NCBI GenBank assembly: GCA_034926865.1
Contig: JAYFQP010000003.1
Span: forward strand, 163,857-227,856
Origin: RGIG1902 sp034926865
Lineage (GTDB): Bacteria > Bacillota > Clostridia > Oscillospirales > Butyricicoccaceae
DNA: 64,000 nt
Direction of reading: 5' to 3'
Under the pieces are notes generated by a model. The model saw only the letters and a program-made list of their open reading frames with translations, had not been told where the DNA came from and made no database searches. The position numbers and the translations under genes are program-made. Positions 25,392 through 32,278 of this stretch are shown one piece after another. Each line of letters begins with the position of its first letter. The stretch's first letter is position 1.

Positions 25392-26777
25392 TTATTTCTT
25401 AGGCTGAGGAACCGGTATATCCATAGGAATCGGGCACTTATATGGCTTGTTCTTCATTTTCTCATCGAACTCTGCCTTCGCCTTAACCACATGCTCAGGC
25501 TCTTCGATCATCTTGAGAGCGGCAGATGCAACCACCTCGGCTCCGAAAAGCATCCCTTTATAGCCGATAGGCATTCCGGCGCAGGCAGTGATCTGCCAGC
25601 TATGTCCGGGCGCCGCCATATTGCAGGTGGCAGTATTGACCTGAGCACAGGGGCAGAGCTGCTGGACATCTGCGACATCGGTTGACCCTCCGCCGTTTTT
25701 GGGGACCATAGGCGCAACTTCCGTATGTATCGAGCCTTTATCAAGCTCACCGTTAGCTTTGCACTTATCATACATCGGGCTCTGTTTATTGAGAGCATCG
25801 GCAAAAGCAAGCTCTTCTTCTGTCCAATGGGGCTTCTCTAACTGCTCCATGATATCATGGGTCATCTTGGACATATACATATTCGGCATGGTATTGTAGC
25901 AGCCGCCGAGGAACTCTATCTCAAGCTCGGTCTCGGTCATCATAGCGGCACCCTTTGCAACCTTTATAAGCCTCTCATAGGTATCTTCAATAGCTTCACG
26001 GCTCATGCCGCGGACATAATACCAAACAGATGCCTTATCCGGAACAATATTGGGGGCTGTGCCAGCTTCTTTATACACATAGTGAATACGAATATCGGAT
26101 GTAACATGCTCACGCAGATAGTTAGCGCCTACGCTCATAAGCTCGGCTGCGTCAAGTGCTGAGCGTCCGTTATGAGGATCTCCGCCGGCATGAGCCGTAC
26201 GGCCCTTAAAGTGGAATATCGCGCTGTTAAGGCCATTGGATGAGCCTATGCCAACAGCATTCATCTTGCCGCCGTGCCATGCGAAAGCACAATCAAGGCC
26301 GTCGAATGCGCCATTTCTGGCCATAAACACCTTGCCGGTAAGAACTTCTTCTGCAGGACAGCCATAAAATATAACTGTTCCGGGGAGCTTTTTCTCTTCC
26401 ATCTCCGCCTTAATGCCAACAGCCGCAGCCAGGCATGCAACATCGAGAAGGTTATGTCCGCAGCCCTGTCCGGCAGCGCCGTCTGTCACAGGCTCTTTCT
26501 TTGTAGAAACCTTCTGGCTCAGGCCAGGCAGAGCATCGAGCTCTCCAAGCAGGCCAACAACAGGATGTCCGCTGCCCCATTTGCCGACTACACATGTAGG
26601 CAGTCCGGCATATCCGGTCTCTACCTCAAACCCATATTCTTTGAGAAGCTCTGCTGTCCACTGGCAGGCGTTAACTTCGTTATAAGCAGTTTCAGGATGA
26701 TCCCACATATTCTGAGCCAGCCCAACAAACTTTTTCTCTTCTTCTTTGATCTTTTTTACCGCTATAGATCCTATCAT
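25392..26777 (-). CDS. M20 amidohydrolase, AbgB-like (paralogue 2)
   Basis: A 461-residue paralogue of the gene at 23935, closest to it in the N-terminal third (for example NACQWTAELLKEYGFEVETGYAGLPTCVVGKWGSG in place of the near-equal stretch there). Motifs GELDALPG, GQGCGHNLLDV, PAEEVLTGK and FAWHGGK are intact. It differs in the region after residue 355 (TEVAPMVPKNGGGSTDV), which in this fold lies near the substrate pocket, so specificity may differ. The ATG has GGAG nine bases upstream. Confidence 0.85.
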   Translation of the reverse strand: MIGSIAVKKIKEEEKKFVGLAQNMWDHPETAYNEVNACQWTAELLKEYGFEVETGYAGLPTCVVGKWGSGHPVVGLLGELDALPGLSQKVSTKKEPVTDGAAGQGCGHNLLDVACLAAAVGIKAEMEEKKLPGTVIFYGCPAEEVLTGKVFMARNGAFDGLDCAFAWHGGKMNAVGIGSSNGLNSAIFHFKGRTAHAGGDPHNGRSALDAAELMSVGANYLREHVTSDIRIHYVYKEAGTAPNIVPDKASVWYYVRGMSREAIEDTYERLIKVAKGAAMMTETELEIEFLGGCYNTMPNMYMSKMTHDIMEQLEKPHWTEEELAFADALNKQSPMYDKCKANGELDKGSIHTEVAPMVPKNGGGSTDVADVQQLCPCAQVNTATCNMAAPGHSWQITACAGMPIGYKGMLFGAEVVASAALKMIEEPEHVVKAKAEFDEKMKNKPYKCPIPMDIPVPQPKK

Positions 26778-26824
26778 GATTACTTGCTCCTTCCGTTTTC
26801 TAATATATTCTTATTTCATATTTT

Positions 26825-26857
26825 GGGCATTCCGGCCAGTTTAGGGCCGGAATGCCC
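26825..26857 (-). repeat. Intercistronic perfect hairpin
   Basis: A perfect 13-base-pair stem (GGGCATTCCGGCC and its complement) with a seven-base loop between M20 paralogues 3 and 2. The minus strand shows no T-run after it. Confidence 0.55.
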
Positions 26858-26892
26858 TTTGCTGTAATATAGATAGCTTAGATGTAAATAAA

Positions 26893-28278
26893 TTACTTCT
26901 TAGGCTGAGGAATAGGTATATCCATTGGAATCGGGCACTTATAGGAGCGTCCGTTCATTACCTTGTTAAACTCTGCCTTTGCCTTTTCGAGAAGGGCCGG
27001 ATCTTCGTAGAATTTTGCGGAAGCCGCAGCCATCACCTTTGCTCCGTAAAGCATTCCCTTTTGTCCGATCGACATGCCAGAGCAAGCCGTTATCTGCCAG
27101 CTGTGGCCGGGAGCCGCAAGATTCCAGCAGGCCGTCATGACCTGAGCACAGGGGACGATATGCATTACATCGCCGACATCGGTTGAACCGTAGCCATCTG
27201 TGTGCTCGATCTCGGTAACACCGCTGTGAATGGCCGCGCCGTCAAGCATTCCGGCAGCCTTCATCTTATCATACATCGGGCTTTGCTTATTGAGAGCGTC
27301 CGCAAAGGCAAGCTCCTCTTTTGTCCACTTGGGAAGCTCAACTTCGTTCATTGCCTGATGAACGGCATCAAGGACGACCTTATTGTTAAGGGTATTGTAG
27401 CATCCGCCCAGGAACTCGATTTTCATCTCGGTCTCGGTCATCATAGCGGCTCCCTTAGCGACTTTTACAAGCCTCTCGTATGTATCCTCTATGGCCTCGC
27501 GGCTCATAGCGCGAACATAATACCACACAGATGCCTTATCAGGCACGATATTGGGGGCTGTGCCCGCTTCTTTGTATACATAATGGATACGAACATCAGA
27601 TGTAACATGCTCGCGCAGATAGTTGGCCCCTACGCTCATAAGCTCTGCCGCATCAAGGGCTGAACGCCCGTTATGAGGATCTCCCCCGGCATGGGCTGTG
27701 CGGCCCTTAAAGTGGAATATCGCGCTGTTCAGGCCCGTCATTGTGCCATCTGTCAGCGTATTCATGCTGCTTCCATGCCACGAAAGGGCAAGGTCGATAT
27801 CTCTGAAAGCGCCGTTTCTGGCCATAAAAGCCTTACCTGTAAGAACTTCCTCTGCTGGGCAGCCATAGTAAACAACTGTTCCCTCAAGGCCTTTAGCCTC
27901 AAGCTCAGCCTTCATGCCGATAACAGCTCCCAGGGAAGAAACGCCCAAGAGGTTATGTCCGCAGCCCTGGCCGGGCGCGCCAAGAACAACAGGATCCTTC
28001 TCGGTTTTTACCTTCTGGCTCATGCCGGGAAGGGCGTCATACTCACCAAGAATGCCTATAACAGGATGGCCCTTTCCCCACGTAGCCTTGATAGCCGTAG
28101 GCAGGCCTACATAACCTACCTCAACTTCAAATCCGTACCCCTTGAGAACCTCAGCCATCCATTTGCAGGCGTTGACCTCGTTATAAGCGGTCTCAGGATT
28201 CTCCCACATTTTTTGCGCCAGTTCTACAAGCTTTTTTTCTTCCTTGTCAATTTCATTATAAATTGCGGAATAGCTCAT
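26893..28278 (-). CDS. M20 amidohydrolase, AbgB-like (paralogue 3)
   Basis: A 461-residue paralogue, start MSYSAIYNEIDKEEKKLVEL. Active-site stretches GEYDALPG, GQGCGHNLLGV and CPAEEVLTGK are kept; the region that reads FAWHGG in paralogues 1 and 2 reads LSWHGSS. A central stretch of about 324 bases (27424-27747) is almost identical in DNA to paralogue 4 while the flanks have diverged, which points to recent gene conversion. The ATG at 28278 has AAGGAAG six bases upstream; the frame extends to 28359 but overlaps paralogue 4. Confidence 0.85.
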   Translation of the reverse strand: MSYSAIYNEIDKEEKKLVELAQKMWENPETAYNEVNACKWMAEVLKGYGFEVEVGYVGLPTAIKATWGKGHPVIGILGEYDALPGMSQKVKTEKDPVVLGAPGQGCGHNLLGVSSLGAVIGMKAELEAKGLEGTVVYYGCPAEEVLTGKAFMARNGAFRDIDLALSWHGSSMNTLTDGTMTGLNSAIFHFKGRTAHAGGDPHNGRSALDAAELMSVGANYLREHVTSDVRIHYVYKEAGTAPNIVPDKASVWYYVRAMSREAIEDTYERLVKVAKGAAMMTETEMKIEFLGGCYNTLNNKVVLDAVHQAMNEVELPKWTKEELAFADALNKQSPMYDKMKAAGMLDGAAIHSGVTEIEHTDGYGSTDVGDVMHIVPCAQVMTACWNLAAPGHSWQITACSGMSIGQKGMLYGAKVMAAASAKFYEDPALLEKAKAEFNKVMNGRSYKCPIPMDIPIPQPKK

Positions 28279-28313
28279 GATCTTCTTCCTTTCTTTTATG
28301 CAAAGTATTTTTA

Positions 28314-29699
28314 TTATTTTTGAGGCTGCGGCACAGGAATCTCCATTGGGATTGGGCATTTATATGACCGCCCATTCATTGATTTTTCAAACTCTGCCTT
28401 GGCCTTATGAACCAAACTCGTGTCTTCGATCAGTTTCAATCCGGATACAGCCATGACCTTTGAGCCCTGAAGCATTCCCTTAAGCCCAATAGACATTCCA
28501 GCGCAGGCAGTAATCTGCCAGCTGTGACCGGGGGCAGCAATGTTATAAGTGGCATTTCTGATCATTATGCAGGGAGCAATATGCATAACATCTCCTACAT
28601 CCGATGAGCCATAGCTGTAAATGGTCTTGATCTCCGGAACATCCGATGCAAGAGAAGGTCCATCGAGCAATCCGGCAGCCTTCATCTTTTCATACTGGGG
28701 GCTCTGCTTATTAAGAGCATCGGCAAAGGAAAGCTCTTCTTCTGTCCACTTGGGAAGCTCAACTTCGTTCTGGGCTTCGTAGGCAACCTCTGTCAGAACC
28801 CTGTTAGGCATAGTATTATAGCATCCACCGAGGAACTCGATTTCCATCTCGGTCTCGGTCATCATAGCGGCTCCCTTAGCGACTTTTACAAGCCTCTCGT
28901 ATGTATCCTCTATGGCCTCACGGCTCATAGCGCGAACATAATACCACACAGATGCCTTATCAGGCACGATATTGGGGGCTGTGCCCGCTTCTTTGTATAC
29001 ATAATGGATACGAACATCAGATGTAACATGCTCGCGCAGATAGTTCGCGCCTACGCTCATAAGCTCTGCCGCATCAAGGGCTGAACGCCCGTTATGAGGA
29101 TCTCCCCCGGCATGGGCTGTGCGGCCCTTAAAGTGGAATATCGCGCTGTTCAGACCCGTCATTGTGCCCATCGTAAGGTTATTGCCGTTTGATCCATGCC
29201 ATGCAAAAGCACAGTCAAGCTCTCTGAAAGCGCCGTTTCTTGCCATAAAAGCCTTACCGGTAAGAACTTCCTCAGCGGGGCAGCCATAATAAATTATCGT
29301 ACCGGGAAGCTTTCTTTCTTCCATCTCTGCTTTCATTCCAAGCACAGCTCCTACGCAGGAAACACCCAAGAGGTTATGTCCGCAGCCCTGGCCGGGTGCG
29401 CCAAGAACAACGGGATCTTTTTCTGTCTTTACCTTCTGGCTCATGCCGGGAAGGGCGTCATACTCCCCTAAAAAGCCTATAACCGGATGGCCGCTGCCCC
29501 ACGAGGCCTTGATTGCGGTAGGAAGATCCGCATGTCCTATTTCAACGTCAAATCCGTTTTCCTTCAAAACTTCGGCAGTCCATTCACACGCTTTAACCTC
29601 ATTGTATGCGGTTTCAGGATTTTCCCACATTTTTTGCGCCAAATCAGATAAAACCTTACTTTTTTCATCGATTGCCGCTTTTGCGATATTACCTATCAT
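28314..29699 (-). CDS. M20 amidohydrolase, AbgB-like (paralogue 4)
   Basis: A 461-residue paralogue, start MIGNIAKAAIDEKSKVLSDL, first of the four in transcription order and closest to the membrane-protein pair. It has GEYDALPG, GCGHNLLGV, CPAEEVLTGK and FAWHGSN. Like the other three it ends in the conserved tail YKCPIPMEIPVPQP. The ATG at 29699 has GGAGG nine bases upstream. Only 35 bases separate it from paralogue 3, the only pair without an intervening hairpin. Confidence 0.85.
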   Translation of the reverse strand: MIGNIAKAAIDEKSKVLSDLAQKMWENPETAYNEVKACEWTAEVLKENGFDVEIGHADLPTAIKASWGSGHPVIGFLGEYDALPGMSQKVKTEKDPVVLGAPGQGCGHNLLGVSCVGAVLGMKAEMEERKLPGTIIYYGCPAEEVLTGKAFMARNGAFRELDCAFAWHGSNGNNLTMGTMTGLNSAIFHFKGRTAHAGGDPHNGRSALDAAELMSVGANYLREHVTSDVRIHYVYKEAGTAPNIVPDKASVWYYVRAMSREAIEDTYERLVKVAKGAAMMTETEMEIEFLGGCYNTMPNRVLTEVAYEAQNEVELPKWTEEELSFADALNKQSPQYEKMKAAGLLDGPSLASDVPEIKTIYSYGSSDVGDVMHIAPCIMIRNATYNIAAPGHSWQITACAGMSIGLKGMLQGSKVMAVSGLKLIEDTSLVHKAKAEFEKSMNGRSYKCPIPMEIPVPQPQK

Positions 29700-29776
29700 A
29701 AAACATCTCCTCCTAAAAAAAGGCTTGGGCACTATTTAAATATATGCGCCTCTTTTCAAAAATATTTCTCACGCAT

Positions 29777-29814
29777 TTTGCCGGGTCAGTACCTAACAGC
29801 ACAGACCCGGCAAA
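29777..29814 (-). terminator. Hairpin between membrane-protein genes and M20 genes
   Basis: An 11-base-pair stem TTTGCCGGGTC/GACCCGGCAAA with a 16-base loop. The T-run after it on the minus strand is poor, so it probably lets part of transcription continue into the M20 genes. Confidence 0.5.
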
Positions 29815-29830
29815 GCATGTCACAATTAAA

Positions 29831-30523
29831 TTAGATCTTACCCTGCTTAGCCCATCTGACGCCAAGATACATGGCCCCAAACGCGCATATGATCGGAAGC
29901 AGAGGCGCCTTGATAGTGGACGGAATAAAGGTAAGAAACCCATATACATCAAGCCCGTAAAGGATAAAGCATACCGGAACAACCACAGCCGCCAGTTTCG
30001 GCTTCATGAAAGCGTAGTTTGCAAGCAGCGCCGCAAACAAAGCGGGAAGCAAAAGATTCAAAGCTGCCGTTACTATCGGAGGCAGGACTTCGAGCATCCA
30101 CGCTCCGGCTATAACTCCTATTGTAAGGAATGCTGTGCTGACGAAAGTTGAAACAGCAACACCTATTGTAGCTGTAATTGTGCCTTCTTCTGTACCCTCT
30201 TCGATGCCAGCAGATTTTGTGGCGATTGAAGCGCATGGAACACGGAGGTTAGAAATATTGCCGGAAAGGAAGGACATATATGTACCTGGAACACCAAGCA
30301 TAGCAAAGTAAGAAATAGGCTCTCTTATGTAAGCCGAGGCAACTAATGGGAACTGAATGGCAAACGCTGCAGCAAAAGCTGCCCAGTCAGGGAATATACC
30401 CATCATTGCAAGAGCAATACACGGGCCAAAGCAAAGAACAACGCCGAGAAGGTTTGTACCCCTGCCCCATTTAACTATCCAAGGAATAAAATCAGTTCTG
30501 AAAACAGCAGTTTTATTTTCCAT
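29831..30523 (-). CDS. Polytopic membrane protein, partner of DUF5058
   Basis: A 230-residue integral membrane protein with about six hydrophobic helices. A conserved-looking loop, LGVPGTYMSFLSGNISNLRVPCASIATKSAGIEEGTEEG, lies between helices 2 and 3. I do not recognise a named transporter family. It follows the DUF5058 gene by 29 bases and precedes four cytosolic amidohydrolases. By position it could be one half of an uptake system for their substrate, in the place AbgT has in E. coli; this is inference only. AAGGAG lies eight bases before the ATG. Confidence 0.6.
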   Translation of the reverse strand: MENKTAVFRTDFIPWIVKWGRGTNLLGVVLCFGPCIALAMMGIFPDWAAFAAAFAIQFPLVASAYIREPISYFAMLGVPGTYMSFLSGNISNLRVPCASIATKSAGIEEGTEEGTITATIGVAVSTFVSTAFLTIGVIAGAWMLEVLPPIVTAALNLLLPALFAALLANYAFMKPKLAAVVVPVCFILYGLDVYGFLTFIPSTIKAPLLPIICAFGAMYLGVRWAKQGKI

Positions 30524-30552
30524 AATAGCAGCTCCTTTTCACAGATAACGGC

Positions 30553-31269
30553 TTAAACATTAAGGAAGAACGAGCCGGCTACCATCCCAAGGAACATAGC
30601 GATGGTCATGCCAAACTGCTGGGCCCATCTAGCACCCGTCTTCTTAATGATAATATTCATACACCACATAACAGCAAAGCCCACAATAGCGGACCACATG
30701 TTAGCGCTCTTTAAATTGAGCGGGAGAAGTCTCTGCGCGACCATGTAGCCGAATCCGCCCACGCCGCCGCCGGCTGTAAGCGAAACCAGAGCATCCATGT
30801 TGCCGCCGGTTACCTTATCCCTGAAGGATTCCATCTTATCTGTGAACAGTGCTGAAACAAGGATCCAGCCGAGGCAGCAAACCGTCATAATCCATGCGGC
30901 ATTTGCGAAGGCTTCCATTGTCATATTACTTGTGCCGAGCTGACATCCTGCAGCGCTTGCTGCACGGTCAGCAGCAGGAAGTTCATACATTACCGATCCT
31001 ATGTAAGCCAGACGCATCCAGGCCAAAGGGCCTCCCACGGATGCCAGAAGGCTGACCATTCCGGATACAATAACGATGGACGGGCCTAGTGAAGCAACAA
31101 AAGACGATTTTGCCGCTTCTTTCATTTGCTCCTTTGAAACTCCCATCTTCGGGCCTGTCTTCCAGGCTCTCATCATAAAAATGTAGGCTTGGAAAACAAC
31201 CAGGGCAACCGCGGGGATGCAAGAGATCCACATGATAAAGTTGTTCGCGGTTTTTAAATACTCCAGCAT
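30553..31269 (-). CDS. DUF5058 family membrane protein
   Basis: A 238-residue membrane protein with about six helices, start MLEYLKTANNFIMWISCIPAVALVVFQ, which I recognise as DUF5058. The stretch AAKSSFVASLGPSIVIVSGMVSLLASVGGP and a glycine-rich LTAGGGVGGFGYMVAQ are notable. No function is assigned to the family. It is the first gene of the amidohydrolase operon, with a second small membrane protein behind it, suggesting a two-subunit permease. The ATG at 31269 has GAGGAGG ten bases upstream; the frame continues to 31320 without a better start. Confidence 0.65.
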   Translation of the reverse strand: MLEYLKTANNFIMWISCIPAVALVVFQAYIFMMRAWKTGPKMGVSKEQMKEAAKSSFVASLGPSIVIVSGMVSLLASVGGPLAWMRLAYIGSVMYELPAADRAASAAGCQLGTSNMTMEAFANAAWIMTVCCLGWILVSALFTDKMESFRDKVTGGNMDALVSLTAGGGVGGFGYMVAQRLLPLNLKSANMWSAIVGFAVMWCMNIIIKKTGARWAQQFGMTIAMFLGMVAGSFFLNV

Positions 31270-31369
31270 AAATGATTTTCCTCCTCTTTCCTTTGAAAAC
31301 AGTTTCTGTGTTTTCATCACAAGTTATTTTTTGCAAATCGCATAGCTGTATTTGCAGCACATGGAATCA

Positions 31370-31617
31370 CCTATTTGCACAAAACATCGAAATAGGGCGC
31401 TGCCAACACCTGATGAGGCAAAATCCCACAATTTCGCCTTTTTCAAAGCTTGTGTATATGCCGAAATACCACTTACCAATTTATATTCCGGCAGCGGTTT
31501 TTTATCCTATTTTGTTTTCACCTCACCCCGAAAATTATTGACTTTCCCATTTTTGAAAAGCCTATGGAAGGGCCGCTCATACTCTCCCCCACAAGATTGC
31601 AGGGCAAGCCCTAACTG
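31370..31617 (-). promoter_or_regulatory. Structured 5' leader of the DUF5058-M20 operon
   Basis: The transcript from the promoter at 31624-31652 has about 350 untranslated bases. Inside lies a possible three-way junction: closing stem CGCTGCC/GGCAGCG (31490-31496 with 31398-31404), one arm at 31463-31489 (six pairs) and one at 31416-31439 (nine pairs, six-base loop). A further seven-pair hairpin (31370-31396) abuts the closing stem. A 20-codon frame with a GGGGGAG site starts at 31580. No known riboswitch consensus fits. Candidate regulatory RNA. Confidence 0.45.
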
Positions 31618-31623
31618 AAATTA

Positions 31624-31652
31624 ATTATAAGCCAATCAGACAATATTATCAA
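31624..31652 (-). promoter_or_regulatory. Promoter of the DUF5058-M20 operon
   Basis: On the minus strand TTGATA (31647-31652) and a perfect TATAAT (31624-31629) are 17 bases apart. Confidence 0.75.
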
Positions 31653-31718
31653 TCATCATTTTAAAGTCATAAAGCATTTTGGTAGATTTGTCCATACATT
31701 TATAGTAAATACTGTAAA

Positions 31719-31747
31719 AATGACCGCCTACAATGTAAGCGGTCATT
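31719..31747 (-). terminator. Terminator of nrdDG
   Basis: AATGACCGC and GCGGTCATT form a nine-base-pair stem with a T-run on the minus strand, seven bases after the nrdG stop. Confidence 0.85.
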
Positions 31748-31753
31748 AAAAAT

Positions 31754-32278
31754 TTACTTCTCAGGAGTGGCTATCCAGCGACCGTCTTCCTTCAGAATGG
31801 CATGGCCCGCTTCAAGGCTTTTGGGAACATCAATAATTCTCTGATTTTCCGAGCCCTTGAACCTTATGTCAAGATTTCTCCTCGACATAATAAACGGACC
31901 GTCTATCAAAACGTCGCATAATTTTAACAGCTCCAGCCTGTCGCCTCCATGAGCCAGAATATCTTCATATACATACCCCGTGTAAGCCGCGATCTCAAGC
32001 CCCAGCATTCTTACTTCCTTGGCAAGCTCTATCAACGGAAGGGGCTGGTCAAAGGGTTCTCCGCCGCTGAATGTCACACCTGACAGCATGGGATCTTTTT
32101 TGATAGCCTTCAGCATATCTCCTGTATCCATGTCTTGCCCGCCGCCGTAATCATGAGTTCCGGGATTATGGCAGCCCGGACAGTTGTGGGCGCAGCCCTG
32201 TACGAATATGGCATAGCGTATGCCTGGCCCATCGGTTATAGACCCCGACACAATACCGCTCATCCTTATTCTAGACAC
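31754..32278 (-). CDS. nrdG: Anaerobic ribonucleotide reductase activating protein
   Basis: A 174-residue radical SAM enzyme. The cluster motif CxxxCxxC is seen in GCAHNCPGCHNPGTHD; the glycine-rich SAM-binding stretch is TFSGGEPFDQP. It makes a 5'-deoxyadenosyl radical that installs the glycyl radical on NrdD. The start is a GTG at 32278 that overlaps the nrdD stop by eight bases and has GGGTG seven bases upstream; the next ATG, at 32263, lacks a spaced site. Confidence 0.93.
   Translation of the reverse strand: MSRIRMSGIVSGSITDGPGIRYAIFVQGCAHNCPGCHNPGTHDYGGGQDMDTGDMLKAIKKDPMLSGVTFSGGEPFDQPLPLIELAKEVRMLGLEIAAYTGYVYEDILAHGGDRLELLKLCDVLIDGPFIMSRRNLDIRFKGSENQRIIDVPKSLEAGHAILKEDGRWIATPEK

Noticed and set aside
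24145..29739. Rightward open reading frames opposite the four M20 genes, similar to each other
   Set aside because: They resemble each other only because the M20 genes do; they have no ribosome sites, unusual composition and no family resemblance.
31578..31590. GGAGAGTA on the minus strand, as at the start of tetrahydrofolate riboswitches, in front of AbgB-like genes
   Set aside because: The expected closing partner and the conserved inner loops of that riboswitch are not found within 100 bases downstream. The match is too short to claim.
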